From NCBI GenBank assembly GCA_964036665.1, contig OZ038526.1, forward strand, positions 9,424,001 to 9,488,000: 64,000 nt of DNA. Direction: 5' to 3'. The notes under the pieces are model-generated. The model did no database searches. It saw nothing but the letters and a program-made list of their open reading frames with translations, and was not told the DNA's origin. Below are positions 49,839 to 60,186 of the stretch, piece by piece. Positions within the stretch are counted from its first letter, which is position 1. Each line of letters begins with the position of its first letter. The translations under genes were made by a program, and so were the position numbers. Source of the stretch: Gordius sp. MW1 (lineage: Eukaryota > Nematomorpha > Gordioida > Gordea > Gordiidae).

Positions 49839-51313
49839 TTTATATATTTATATTGAATTTAAAATGTATCAATTGAAGCTCGTTGTTAATTAGAAGTAGA
49901 ACTGTGACCAGAAAATTGTTACACTAAACAAAGTTGCATAAAATAGTTTAAAGTTGCAACTAATGAAAATCAAGCAGCTTATGAAAATTAATTTTGAAGG
50001 GGGGGATTTAAAGTACTAAGCATGGAAAACCAAGGCCGAATTTAGTACACGAAATGTCATAAATTATAGCCAAATTTGGGTATAACGTCTTGTCGCATAT
50101 AATAACAAGCCTATCAATTTCAATCGATCACTATTAAATTTTGTTGTGGAAACCCCTTAACTATGCTAATTAAGATTTGTCCTCTAGATGTTGCAAATAA
50201 CTAAAGGATGTGATGGATGTAAATACTGTAACCCCCAAATAATAAAATGACACAGTTTATTTCAGCGAGAGTAAGTAAGGTGGGTTAAACACCTCCCGGC
50301 CCCTACCCTTACCTAATTATATACTTGCCTTTTTCGTGCTTAAATAAAAAGTACTACGATATTTTTAACACAAAAACAACAAATTTTATAATTATTATTT
50401 ATGGCATATATAGGTGTTTTTATAAGCACAAATAATTATTTGAGTGTAAAAATTTGGTAAGCCTTAATATTAATTTGTGAAAATGATGAAAAGAACCATA
50501 ATTTTTTTAGTTAAATTTAACCCAATAACTAAATATTGCAAAATCTTAATGCAGACAAAAATTAAATATATTTTCAAAAATATTAAAAATGTGTTCCTTA
50601 CCAACATTAAAGCGATAGCTTTTGAAAATATTGACGGACATGCATATGATTTTTACAAGTAAATATTTAATTCTACTTTAGCCAATCTAATAAATTAACA
50701 TTACTGATATTTGTATTATAATAAGGGTATGCCTTTTAATATTAGACGGGTCAATATATTTTACATTTTAAAGGGTTATAAATTAATAATGTCACAGTAT
50801 TAATCAGCATTTATACCTGAAACTCATATAAAAGCTTAGTAAAGCTATTAGTATTATTATTTTGCTACATTAAAAACTCATTTGTTACATTTTTTATATG
50901 ATTGCCTATTATCTATTTGTAATAACTAGTTTTTTAAAGTTTATTTGAAACGTTTTTTTGGCAATCTCTGATCACCCCTTCGTTATTCTGCTGTCGATAA
51001 AAGCCTTTCATCTAAAAATCAATCAGAAAAAAGCATCCATCATTGGAAGTTGGCCTAAAGCTCAATAGTTAGTTGTACCTGTGTAGCACGCAAGCTGTAT
51101 TTTTAGTATATTCGCTTAATTACAAAATTGCATAGCAATTAAAACTTTTCAAGGACTTCTTGCTAACGAGTTGTTTGATATTTGAGAAAAATAACTTTTA
51201 AAATTGCTATAAATTCTTAGTTTTAAGAAGTTACATTCCATAAAAATCAAACATTTATTGCGCAAAATTTTATACATTGGTATTGGTCGATACATTTAAA
51301 TCCTTTAATCACC
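49839..51313. promoter_or_regulatory. Divergent intergenic region between annexins 2 and 3
   Basis: 1475 bp lie between two start codons that point away from each other. The region must hold the 5' untranslated regions and promoters of both genes. I see no clear TATA box, CpG-rich stretch or known operator. The open frame at 50477-50662 is AT-rich and unsupported. An isolated AATTGCATAGCAATTAAAA motif near 51126 is shared with element X. Confidence 0.45.
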
Positions 51314-54300
51314 ATGCTTATTCCATCGTGCAAAATATCTCTGTATATCGCAGGTTTTCTCATATACTTCCCTCTAACACAAGTAAAGTGATTTTCTTTA
51401 TTTATGTTTAAAAACTTAAATTTTTCTCTCTAGAAAAATTAAATGTGCCCATTGAAATTTATTTCTAAAACAAATACATTAAATTATAACAAAGAGTGGT
51501 AGTATTAAGTGAAAACTTACTTAATGTCTATTAAGCGTTAAAGTTTATTAATTGCTATCAGCATTTTTAGGAAGGGTCAATAAGCGAAATTTTAGAATTA
51601 CAACAAAAATTTATTATAAATTCTCCTCGTTTTAAAGTTAACTATTATTATAGTCTGGAGGCACAATCGAACCCTTTAAGCCATTTGACGCTGCTAAAGA
51701 TGCGGAGGCGATCCACAGTGCGGTTTCTGGACCGGGTATGTTATAGTCTATGGTTATAGTTTATGATATAAGTCATGAATCAGTTCTATTACCAGATTTA
51801 ATTTTGTTAACTAAAGATACCCTTGTTTCAAATGAATGCCAAAATAGGATGAGGCATAAAATTCGTATTGAGATATCCATTTAATTATATATAGGGACCA
51901 ACAATAAAAAGTTAATCGACACGATCACGATGAGAAGCAACAAACAACGGCAAGAAATCGCCCAGGCTTATAAAGACCGATATAAAAAGGTTTATTAAAT
52001 AAAGTCTATATTAAGTAATTACAACTTAAAGCTATATTCTATACATGGGCGTAGCCAGGTTTTGGATTAGGGGGGGGGAACAAAACGTTTAAATGTTCAA
52101 TTGGGGGGGGGAACGTAATTTTTTTTAATTTTTAAGGGTTTTTGCATTGAAAATTTTTTTTTTGCCATTAGGGGAGGGGCCGCCCCCCCTGGCTACGCCC
52201 ATGATTCTAGATCAATTCAATTTGCCTTATATGCATTGTTGTTTACATTATATCTTTAACTCGAAATAATTTTTTGACCACTAATATTTGTAAAGAATAC
52301 AATTGTATTGTTGTTGTCATAAATATATAAAAGTAATTATATACGGTTTGTATAAGACTTAATTAAGGTTTTCGTGGAAGGGCAAAATTGTAAAAAAAAC
52401 AACAGTAAAATTTCGGTAAAGTGTTCATGGCTTTTTATGCAGAAATGTATTTGCATTAGGATGTTATTAAAGACATTAAAGGCGACACAAGTGGGACAGA
52501 GGAAGAAGCTTTAGTCGCTTTAATGACACCCCCTCCAGAATACGACGCTAGTCAAATTAGGAAAGCTATCAAGGTATATTTATTTACTGTCGTCCCATCA
52601 TTTTATAATAAAAATCAATAACCTTTAAATATTTTGTTTTCCGTTATTAATTAATATCTACAGGTATGTATTATATGTATTAAATTTCCATGCTTTATTA
52701 TTGTACAACAAGGGAGCAGGTACAGATTTTTCTCTGCTGATTGAGATTCTGCTAACACGAACGCCTCAAGAACTTCAGGCCATAGCTGATGCCTACAAAA
52801 GATGTAATTCTTAATATATCTAACAGCACTTTAAATAAATTTCAATCTCTGACATTAAATAGTTTATAGACACTTAAATCTATTGATTTGTCCTAGACTT
52901 AAAGTTCAAAAACTACCAAAAATAAATAAATTCACGAAAACCATTACCAAGCCCCTTAAAATTTTCTACTTCCTGAATAAACCATAGTCAGTTTTATTTT
53001 TTAAAGGCTTAACTGGAATCGTTTAATTAGTGTTATAAACGTAAAACTAAGATTTATATTAATACGACTATATATTTTTCACCCTTTGCACATATTTATC
53101 TTATTTTATAGTATACAAAAAAGATATTGTCAACTCTATTAAAGGAGACACTTCTGGCAAAGTTGAGGATTTATTGGTGCAAGTGGCCCAGGTTGGAGTT
53201 AGTTTAATTGATATCCGAAAAATAATGGATAGTTTTTAAATTATTAATTTTTTTTTGATTGACCTATCAAATCATTTATGAAATATATTTTTTATCCTAT
53301 TTAAACTCTAAATAGTTGAGTTTATAAAGTACCACATTGTTTTAAAAATTTTTAAACCTCTAAAAACACTAGTCAACAAATAACGGTCTTGTGAAATAAG
53401 CCGATGAAGATTTTTGTGGTAAACACGATAATGTTTTTTGTTTTCTTCCTATAATTTAATCTTTTCATATATTAGAGTTCATAAGCGTTTTGCCCCTTTT
53501 GAAGGTGTTCGATAAAATATTTAAGTCAAACCTAATTAAGTTTAGAATTAAAAAAACTTGCTTTACCTTATTAGTTTTATTTATATGCATTCCCTTTAAA
53601 AATCGCGTTAAGCACTTTCCGTCCCTTTCTTAACCCATTCGTTGATAAGCATATAAATTACGGTAAAATCTATTTGATTATTTCTTTAATGGGGGAAGGA
53701 AAAATTGTTTGTATTAAATATCATTTTCATCTGCCTAATCATATAGTTAAGATTTTTGCCTTGGAGTTACATAGCCCCCCTCTTCAATAAGAGAGAGTAA
53801 AAAAGAGAAGAAGGAGTTGGGGAATAGATCGAGATTAGTACAGCTAGAGTTAGAGTTGTTAAATTGCTAAGTTGCTTAACTCCAGACGCGACGCACACTG
53901 AGTTGCTTATATGCGTGTTAGCACAATATGTGCTCGCTGTTCGGTGCACTAGGCAGAACAGTAGCATATAAAAATTCTCGAGGGCCGAGCAGAAACTCAA
54001 GCAGATGGTAGCTGGAGTTGAAGCAAGTTAGCAATTTAACAACTCTAGCTAGAGTAGATATTTAGTAATTAGAAAGTCGTTGTATTAGATACAATACGCT
54101 ACACACAAATTATTTGCCACTTAAAATTTTTCCACATTCACATGCATAAACCTATAAGATAGGAAGGGAGGGAATAATGTATGGAACGATTTTGCAATAA
54201 AAAATATAACCCAAAGTTAATTTTACGAGTATTTTTTTTAAAATACATCTTTAAAAAGTCAACGTTTGTGTTTCCAACTTTGAAAATAATTTTTTCAAAT

Positions 54301-55988
54301 GACGCATTATTCGCGTTTAACAAAAAGAACCCTCTTTATATAGAAAGACTGCTCATCAATTTTAAATAAATGCATCACCGCCATTTCGAAATGTGCACAA
54401 ATAAGGGGAGGACATATAGACTAGAAATTAATAAAGTATTTTTCATACGCAAAAAATAATATTGAATTAGGAAAACATAAAAACGGCATTTAAAAAATAT
54501 TTCATTTTTAGAAAATAACAAATTAAAATACTGTGAAGATGTGATGTTATAGCAATTTAATGCCATTAGCATTTTATAAAACAAATTAACATTCTTTTAT
54601 ATTTATAAACTAATAGGAAAGGTAAATTCACTTTTTCTATTTTAACAATGAGATACACTGATGAAAGACACGGGAGATAGTTATATATTCATAATGGTGG
54701 ATTTAATGGTACACACATTTACCGTATGAAGCATATGACATGAGTAGTCTATGTTTTTTGGTCGATATTTTTGTATTTGTGTAATATCTTACTTTAACGT
54801 GGTATAGGTTAAACGCGATCCCTCCTCTAATACAGATCCTGAAGCGGCTAAGAAGGATGCTGAGGTAAACAATACCTAATTAAATCAATTTTTAAACTCC
54901 GGGTTGCCCGATCCTGTTACTTTAATTTATCGTCATAAAATTTTAGGCGCTCCTTAAGGCGGGTGCGAATAATTGGTTTGGAACTAACGATAAGACGTTT
55001 ACTAATATTCTTACCACTCGCAATTTTGCTCAACTCAGGCTTATATTTGATCAATACAATAGAATAGCTAAGAAAAGCATAGAAGAGGCTATAAAGTCGG
55101 AAACCTCTGGAGAGTATCAAAAAGCCTTGTTAACATTAGGTAAATCTTTATCGACTCATTAAGGTAGTGCAACATTTTATTCAATCTAAATAAAGTAATT
55201 AAACCGATGAAATAATAAGTAAAGAATTAATTTAGATTTTGAATGTAGATGTTTAAGGCATAACTTATATATATTATATAATTAAACATGGTAATAATGA
55301 TTTAATCTTTTTTGTTATTACATCTTTATAAACATATTTTATGTGTATTGGCATCTTTGTAAGTTGACGTTATCCAAAACCCTGGCAATTACTTCGCGAC
55401 AAGAATGCACGACGCTATGAAAGTAACGTTCACTTATAAACATTACGTTAAGTTTAATATAATTGATTTAACTATGTAAAACAACGTCCCAGCATCAAGA
55501 AAAAATATTGTTAATAAAAAGGGGGGAGTCTAAGGATAGAAGGGCATAAATCTTGTACTTTAAAGTGGTTTTTGGTAAAAAAAAACGCTATATTTTGATG
55601 TTACCTATCAAAGTTGGAGTCATTTATTTGTTAACTTGAGAACTAAATAGTATCGTTATAATTGAAAATTTCAACAGGGCATGGGAACTAATGATGACAC
55701 ATTGATTCGCATTAGTGTGACTCGCTCTGAGGTAGATATGGAAGAAATTAAAAAGGAATATATGAAAAAGTACAAAAAACCTTTGGAAGACGCCGTCAGG
55801 GTATTAGCATAATAAAACAAATTGTAGGCGTTTACACTTGCGATAGCATCAAATTTTTACACTTTTAATTTAAACTAGCATTTTAAAAATACAATGTGAA
55901 ACACTATGTTATTAACTAGGGAGACGTGTCGGGCAATTTTCAAAACATATTGGTCAACTTGATTAAAGGAAATCAGAAACCTCTATAA
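51314..55988 (+). CDS. Annexin with N-terminal signal peptide (gene 3 of cluster)
   Basis: Third paralogue, 343 residues. Exons: 51314-51382, 51654-51735, 51895-51989, 52460-52573, 52713-52803, 53112-53191, 54808-54864, 54947-55139, 55364-55422, 55678-55800, 55920-55988. Exon 1 encodes [20 protein letters not shown] then LTQ, a signal peptide joined in phase 0. All four repeats keep a type-2 calcium motif: GPGT 49-52 with Asp91, GAGT 121-124 with Asp163, WFGT 206-209 with Glu248 (first Gly replaced), GMGT 281-284 with Asp323. So repeat 3 is intact here, unlike genes 1 and 2. The protein ends shortly after repeat 4 (KGNQKPL), without the basic tails of its paralogues. Introns are shorter than in genes 1 and 2, apart from a 1.6-kb intron 6. 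Family certain; likely enters the secretory pathway. Confidence 0.94.
52044..52203. mobile_element. Miniature hAT-like element in intron 3 of annexin 3
   Basis: The 160-bp element starts CATGGGCGTAGCCAGG and ends CCTGGCTACGCCCATG. The flanks ATTCTATA (52036-52043) and ATTCTAGA (52204-52211) match at 7 of 8. G-runs lie inside the left end. Confidence 0.88.
53367..53470. repeat. Fragment of CACTGGTCAACA foldback element
   Basis: Only one end (CACTAGTCAACAAATAACGG and about 100 bases) is present, in intron 6 of annexin 3. Confidence 0.6.
53844..54054. repeat. Inverted repeat of about 42 bp arms
   Basis: The left arm 53844-53885 (GAGTTGTTAAATTGCTAAG) and the right arm 54012-54054 (AGTTAGCAATTTAACAACTC) are near-perfect reverse complements around a 126-base spacer. 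It lies in intron 6 of annexin 3. The class is unknown. Confidence 0.7.
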
Positions 55989-56136
55989 AACATTCCTTAA
56001 GTGTTCTACTAATTCCTCTAATTATTATGAATCGACTAAACGGTATCATATTATTCAGTTTTATTCTATTAGTCTCTGTTAATTTATATTCATTAGTTCC
56101 AATATTTCCATATCATAATTGTCATTGATATCTTAA

Positions 56137-56142
56137 AATAAA
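56137..56142 (+). promoter_or_regulatory. Candidate poly(A) signal of annexin gene 3
   Basis: AATAAA occurs 149 bases past the stop codon. Confidence 0.45.
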
Positions 56143-56189
56143 GAAAATTTAAAAGTTTTCGTTTGTATTTTTTTCATATAGCTGGTGTC

Positions 56190-56850
56190 ACAAATGGCAA
56201 TCTGCTCCTTCATGTATTTGTCCACGTGTAGCTGCATTTACATAGGCCTCGCTTTAGTTTATATTTTCTAATGTCCATATCGATTTAACGATTCCATTCC
56301 GACTTAGGTCTTCCTTCCACTTTTTCGCTTACCTACGACATGCATCTCCTTTATGCGATGTGCCGAGTGACCCCTCTTTGTCTCATCAAATGGCCAAACC
56401 ATCTCAATCTTATAACAATTTTCTCTGTATCGGAACCACTAATTTAATTCTTATCTCTTGATTTCTTATATGGTCCTTCTTCCTTAATATCCATGTTAAA
56501 ATACAGATTTTCATTGCAGCCAAACATTGCTATCACCATGGGCACAATGTAGGTTATATATTAACGTCATTTCAATTTTAAGGACATGTGTTTGTCACAC
56601 ATAACCATTCATCCCTAAATTTTAAACATTCTGCGTTGTAGCCTTTAACTCGCTTTAATGCAACCTAAAGGCAATATGTTTAAATTCCTAATTGTTCAAA
56701 CACCAGTCTTTTCCCGCTCCAAGCATAGATATTTAGTTATCTCTCAATCCATCCTTCACTTGCTTTACCTATGCAACCTTTGACTTAGCATAGCACTATA
56801 TCGTTCGCAAAGAGCATTGCCCAAGGTGATGCCTTTCAGGTCCTTTATAA
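56190..56850 (-). pseudogene. Degenerate LINE (non-LTR retrotransposon) relic
   Basis: On the minus strand, 56793-56828 reads PWAMLFANDIVLC, matching the reverse-transcriptase active-site strand LFADDIVL with Asn in place of the first catalytic Asp. Further downstream in shifting frames are KIVIRLRWFGHLMRQ and IDMDIRKYKLKRGLCKCSYT. These fit the C-terminal part of LINE ORF2 proteins (RWFGHVMR... and GRPK...W segments). Several stops and frame changes interrupt it, and the N-terminal two thirds are missing. The clade is not determined. Confidence 0.7.
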
Positions 56851-57401
56851 ACATCCAAATTAATGTCAGATTCAATAAAATCTGATTAATTTTAAATAAA
56901 AATACATAGTTTAATTGCTAGATAGCAAACAAAATTAAAACCAAACGGTTAGGCATCTGACTAATTTTTATTAAATATATTCTATGTTACCTTAAATATT
57001 GCGTTATATAATTTTTTTATCCATTTTTAAATCTAACAGGAGGTAAAAAAGATAATCGTTGATATAATCTGATCCGAATGAAAATGCATATAAAAGATCT
57101 GCGTAGACTAATTTTTTGCGACATGCAAACAACCTTTAAACTGCATTGCACTATTAAAAGGGAATCCCCGTTAAAATATTATTTCTTTAAAAATGTGGTA
57201 TAGTTTATACTTGAACTAAACATAGGAATATAAAAGAGTGATTTACATATAAAATCATAATGTAATATTGTTGTTAAATAAGAAAATCTTTTTCGCCAAG
57301 CTTTATTGTGGTGCTTCCATCTAATACAACTTGCCTTAGTGCAAGCTAGCTCACTAGTGGCACTAATGAGAGGATCTGACTACAACTTTATAGCTTAGTA
57401 G

Positions 57402-57554
57402 TAGTGTTGTAAAAACGGCTGGGTTTTGTTTGGCCGACCTTTAGTTTTAGTTGACTAAACATAAACAAACCCAAGGTTACCTTTGGCCTGTTTATGTTCA
57501 GTCGGCTAAAATCAAAGGTCGACCAAACAAAACCTAGCCGTTTTTAACACACTA
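57402..57554. mobile_element. Hairpin miniature hAT-like element
   Basis: The 153-bp near-perfect palindrome starts TAGTGTTGTAAAAACGGCT and ends AGCCGTTTTTAACACACTA. A perfect 8-bp duplication CTTAGTAG lies at 57394-57401 and 57555-57562. TAGTG ends plus 8-bp duplications fit hAT. Confidence 0.88.
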
Positions 57555-58325
57555 CTTAGTAGCAATGACTGATATTCATCAAACCATAGAAGCTTATCTA
57601 CCGCAATTTTTATATTAATTCGTTACAAACATAGACTGCTTATCACGGTATAAAATGTGTGTGTGTTTTTCCGCCATTTTGATCAACACCACCGTCCTAT
57701 ATCACATAATGGCGTTTTGCGCTCTGCCGTTTTGTTCGAACAGGAGAGGTAAAGAAAAAAGGTTTTGATTCCATAAATAAGTAAGACATTACTAAATATA
57801 TGATATTTTTAAAAAATTTATTATTGACACATTTCATAAAAATTAAAAATGTAAAAACTGTAATGATATTAAAATTTTTTAAAAATATCATATATTTTGT
57901 AATATCTTACTTATTTATGGAATCAAAACCTCTTTTCTTTACCTCTCCTATTCGAACAAAACGGCACAGCGCAAAACGCCATTATGTGATATAGGCATAG
58001 ACTAAATAGACTGCTCATGTCATATCTTCCTTATGGCAAATTGTGTGTGAAATTTGCCGCCATTTTGATGAACAATACCGTCCTATATCACATAATGGCG
58101 TTTTGCGCTCTGCCGTTTTTTTCGAACAGGGGAGGTAAAGAAAAAAGGTTTTAATTCCATAAATAAGTAAGATATTACTAAATATATGATATTTTTAAAA
58201 AATTTATTTATTTATGGAATCAAAAACTTTTTTCTTTACCTCTCATGTTCGAAAAAAACGGCAGAGCGCAAAACGCCATTATGTGATATAGGACGGTATT
58301 GTTCATCAAAATGGCGGAAAAAAAC

Positions 58326-59005
58326 TAGAGATGCACCGATACCACTATTTTATGCCGATACCGATACCAGCCGATACTTAAGATTTTTTTGCCGATACCG
58401 ATACCATGCCGATACTTATAATAAAAAAAATTTTTATACTAAAAAATATATGCAAATTAAATATTATAAATTAAGTCACATCCAAATTTTGGTAGATCAG
58501 AATTTTGACGATAAAACAATTGTAATTATAATTTATAATATAATATTAATTTATAATAATAAAATTTGTTATTAATTAATTCAAAAGTATTGTGATTAAT
58601 AGATCAAAAAAGAAATTTAAATTTTATTATGGTACACTTTATATTTTATTAATACATAAATTTATTTTATAAAAAAGTAAATATACGTGTAATTAGCTTA
58701 TATTAAACTAATATTGAAAATTTAGTTCTCTTATGTTCAACTTAACAATTGTTAGTTGTTCTATTTTCTCCGAAAGAAGCCTTCTTCTCCTATTAGAATC
58801 TATCTCACCCATCATACTGAATAATGATTCTGATGGTACTGTTGTTGGTGGTTGGTAGGAGATACTATAAATATTATTTTTTGAGTTTCATATTGAAAAA
58901 GGTATCGGCTTGGCAATTGCCGATAGTAGCAAAGTATCGGGCCGATTCTTTTGGCAAGGTATCGGCGCCGATACCATGCCGATACTTGGTATCGGTGCAT
59001 CTCTA
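58326..59005 (-). mobile_element. hAT transposon deletion derivative, nested
   Basis: The 680-bp element has perfect 18-bp terminal inverted repeats TAGAGATGCACCGATACC and a perfect 8-bp duplication AAAAAAAC (58318-58325 and 59006-59013). Subterminal CCGATACC repeats, typical of hAT transposase-binding regions, are at both ends. The interior keeps the 3' end of a transposase gene on the minus strand. It lies inside the CATAGACT element. Confidence 0.92.
58708..58881 (-). pseudogene. C-terminal remnant of hAT transposase (dimerisation domain)
   Basis: The minus-strand frame ending at TAG 58710-58708 reads PTTVPSESLFSMMGEIDSN, then RRRRLLSEKIEQLTIVKLN. It matches the hAT C-terminal dimerisation domain (consensus around PSERxFSxAGxI...RxxLxxxxxExLxxLxxN). 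A stop lies about 13 codons upstream of PTTVPSE and the DDE core is absent, so this is only a remnant left in an internally deleted element. Confidence 0.82.
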
Positions 59006-59157
59006 AAAAAAACACACACATTTTATACCGTGATGAGCAGTCTATGTAGTCTATGGATATAGGACGGTAGTGTTCATCAAAATGGAGGCAAATTTCACAC
59101 ACAATTTGCCATATGGAACATATGACATGGGCAGTCTATGTAGTCTATGGTTACAAA

Positions 59158-60186
59158 TCTCTAATAATTAAATTATGATACATAAATTCTACACTTTATT
59201 ATAATTTAAAATCCTAATCTACATTATGCCAAATATAATTCTATTTACCTTTAAACTACAATATGCATTCCTTTGTAATAATAGTCATAACATTTAAATA
59301 AGGCCAAATAAAACCTGAATTGTTTTACCTATCTTGGCCCAATCGCAAATCCCCAGTTCTTTAAGCTCTTTTTTGGCTAAAACCATGGCAATTGAAACAA
59401 TCATGCAGTATATGTGAAGTGGTTTTAAATAATTTTAAAATATTAGACTAATAAATAACGTTCTGTCCCTCTTTAATTTAAAATAATTATGCTTAGATTA
59501 TTACAAATCACTCAGACGGGTACAAAAAAAATCAACAAGTAGAACCCTGCACGGCCCGCTAATGGCCAGCCGCAGGAAGATTGGGCTCGGAAAATTATGA
59601 GAACGGCATCTGAACCAACTCTAGCTAACAAACTATTCACAAAAAAATAATTCTTAATAACACAAATCTCTTCAATCCTAGAACTTCCTTTCTTTTTTAT
59701 TTAAAAGTTAAATTCGTAACTAGAAAAATTAAGGTTGGAATTTTATAACAAAAAAAAATTGCGCTTTATTTGTCATATTTAACCTCGTTGCACATTATAA
59801 ATTAATAGCATTAACATTAACCACTGCAAAACATCTCCATAAGAATTTAAAATAAGTGTTAGGCTGTCGGATGGGTCCCAAACTAAGAAGATGATTTCAG
59901 GCTTGGGTTGGGCTTCTGCATAGCTAGGACAAATTTCGAAATATTATAATGAAGCATATGAAAAGCAATTTCGCAGGGCATAGAGTTAATGCCTTCGATA
60001 AAAAAATTATTTATAAATCTTCCAAATTGAAAAAATTTCAAGTTTGATCTTAAGGCGCAACTTAGAAAGTCTGAAAATATTATGTAGAATAGCAACAAAT
60101 TAGCCAAATTTTTATCATCATCATCACAGCAATTTAAACATGCATCAAAAATATAAAAACAGTACAACAGCCTGGCAAGTGTTAGA
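59158..60186. other. Intergenic stretch downstream of COX18
   Basis: No gene seen. A GGCCCG-rich fragment is at about 59545-59590. The minus-strand open frame 59883-60167 lies beyond the COX18 stop and has no recognisable family, so I treat it as 3' flank. Confidence 0.5.

Larger units (their letters stand above)
57630..59149. mobile_element. Foldback element with CATAGACT ends, 8-bp duplication
   Basis: It starts CATAGACTGC and ends AGTCTATG. A perfect 8-bp duplication GTTACAAA lies at 57622-57629 and 59150-59157. The interior holds repeated inverted blocks with CGCCATTTTGATCAACA, CCTATATCACATAATGGCG, GCGCTCTGCCGTTTT and TTTACCTCTC. The hAT element at 58326-59005 is inserted in it. Open frames at 57697-57994 and 58186-58575 run across the palindrome and are artefacts. 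A weak relic of the same family lies near 54650-54760. Confidence 0.8.

Noticed and set aside
57697-58575. Open frames with ESKPFFFTSPVRTKR-type ends
   Set aside because: They run across inverted blocks of the CATAGACT element and appear in mirrored pairs; not genes.
59883-60167. 94-codon minus-strand frame downstream of COX18
   Set aside because: It lies beyond the COX18 stop, has no family match and no splice link to the gene.
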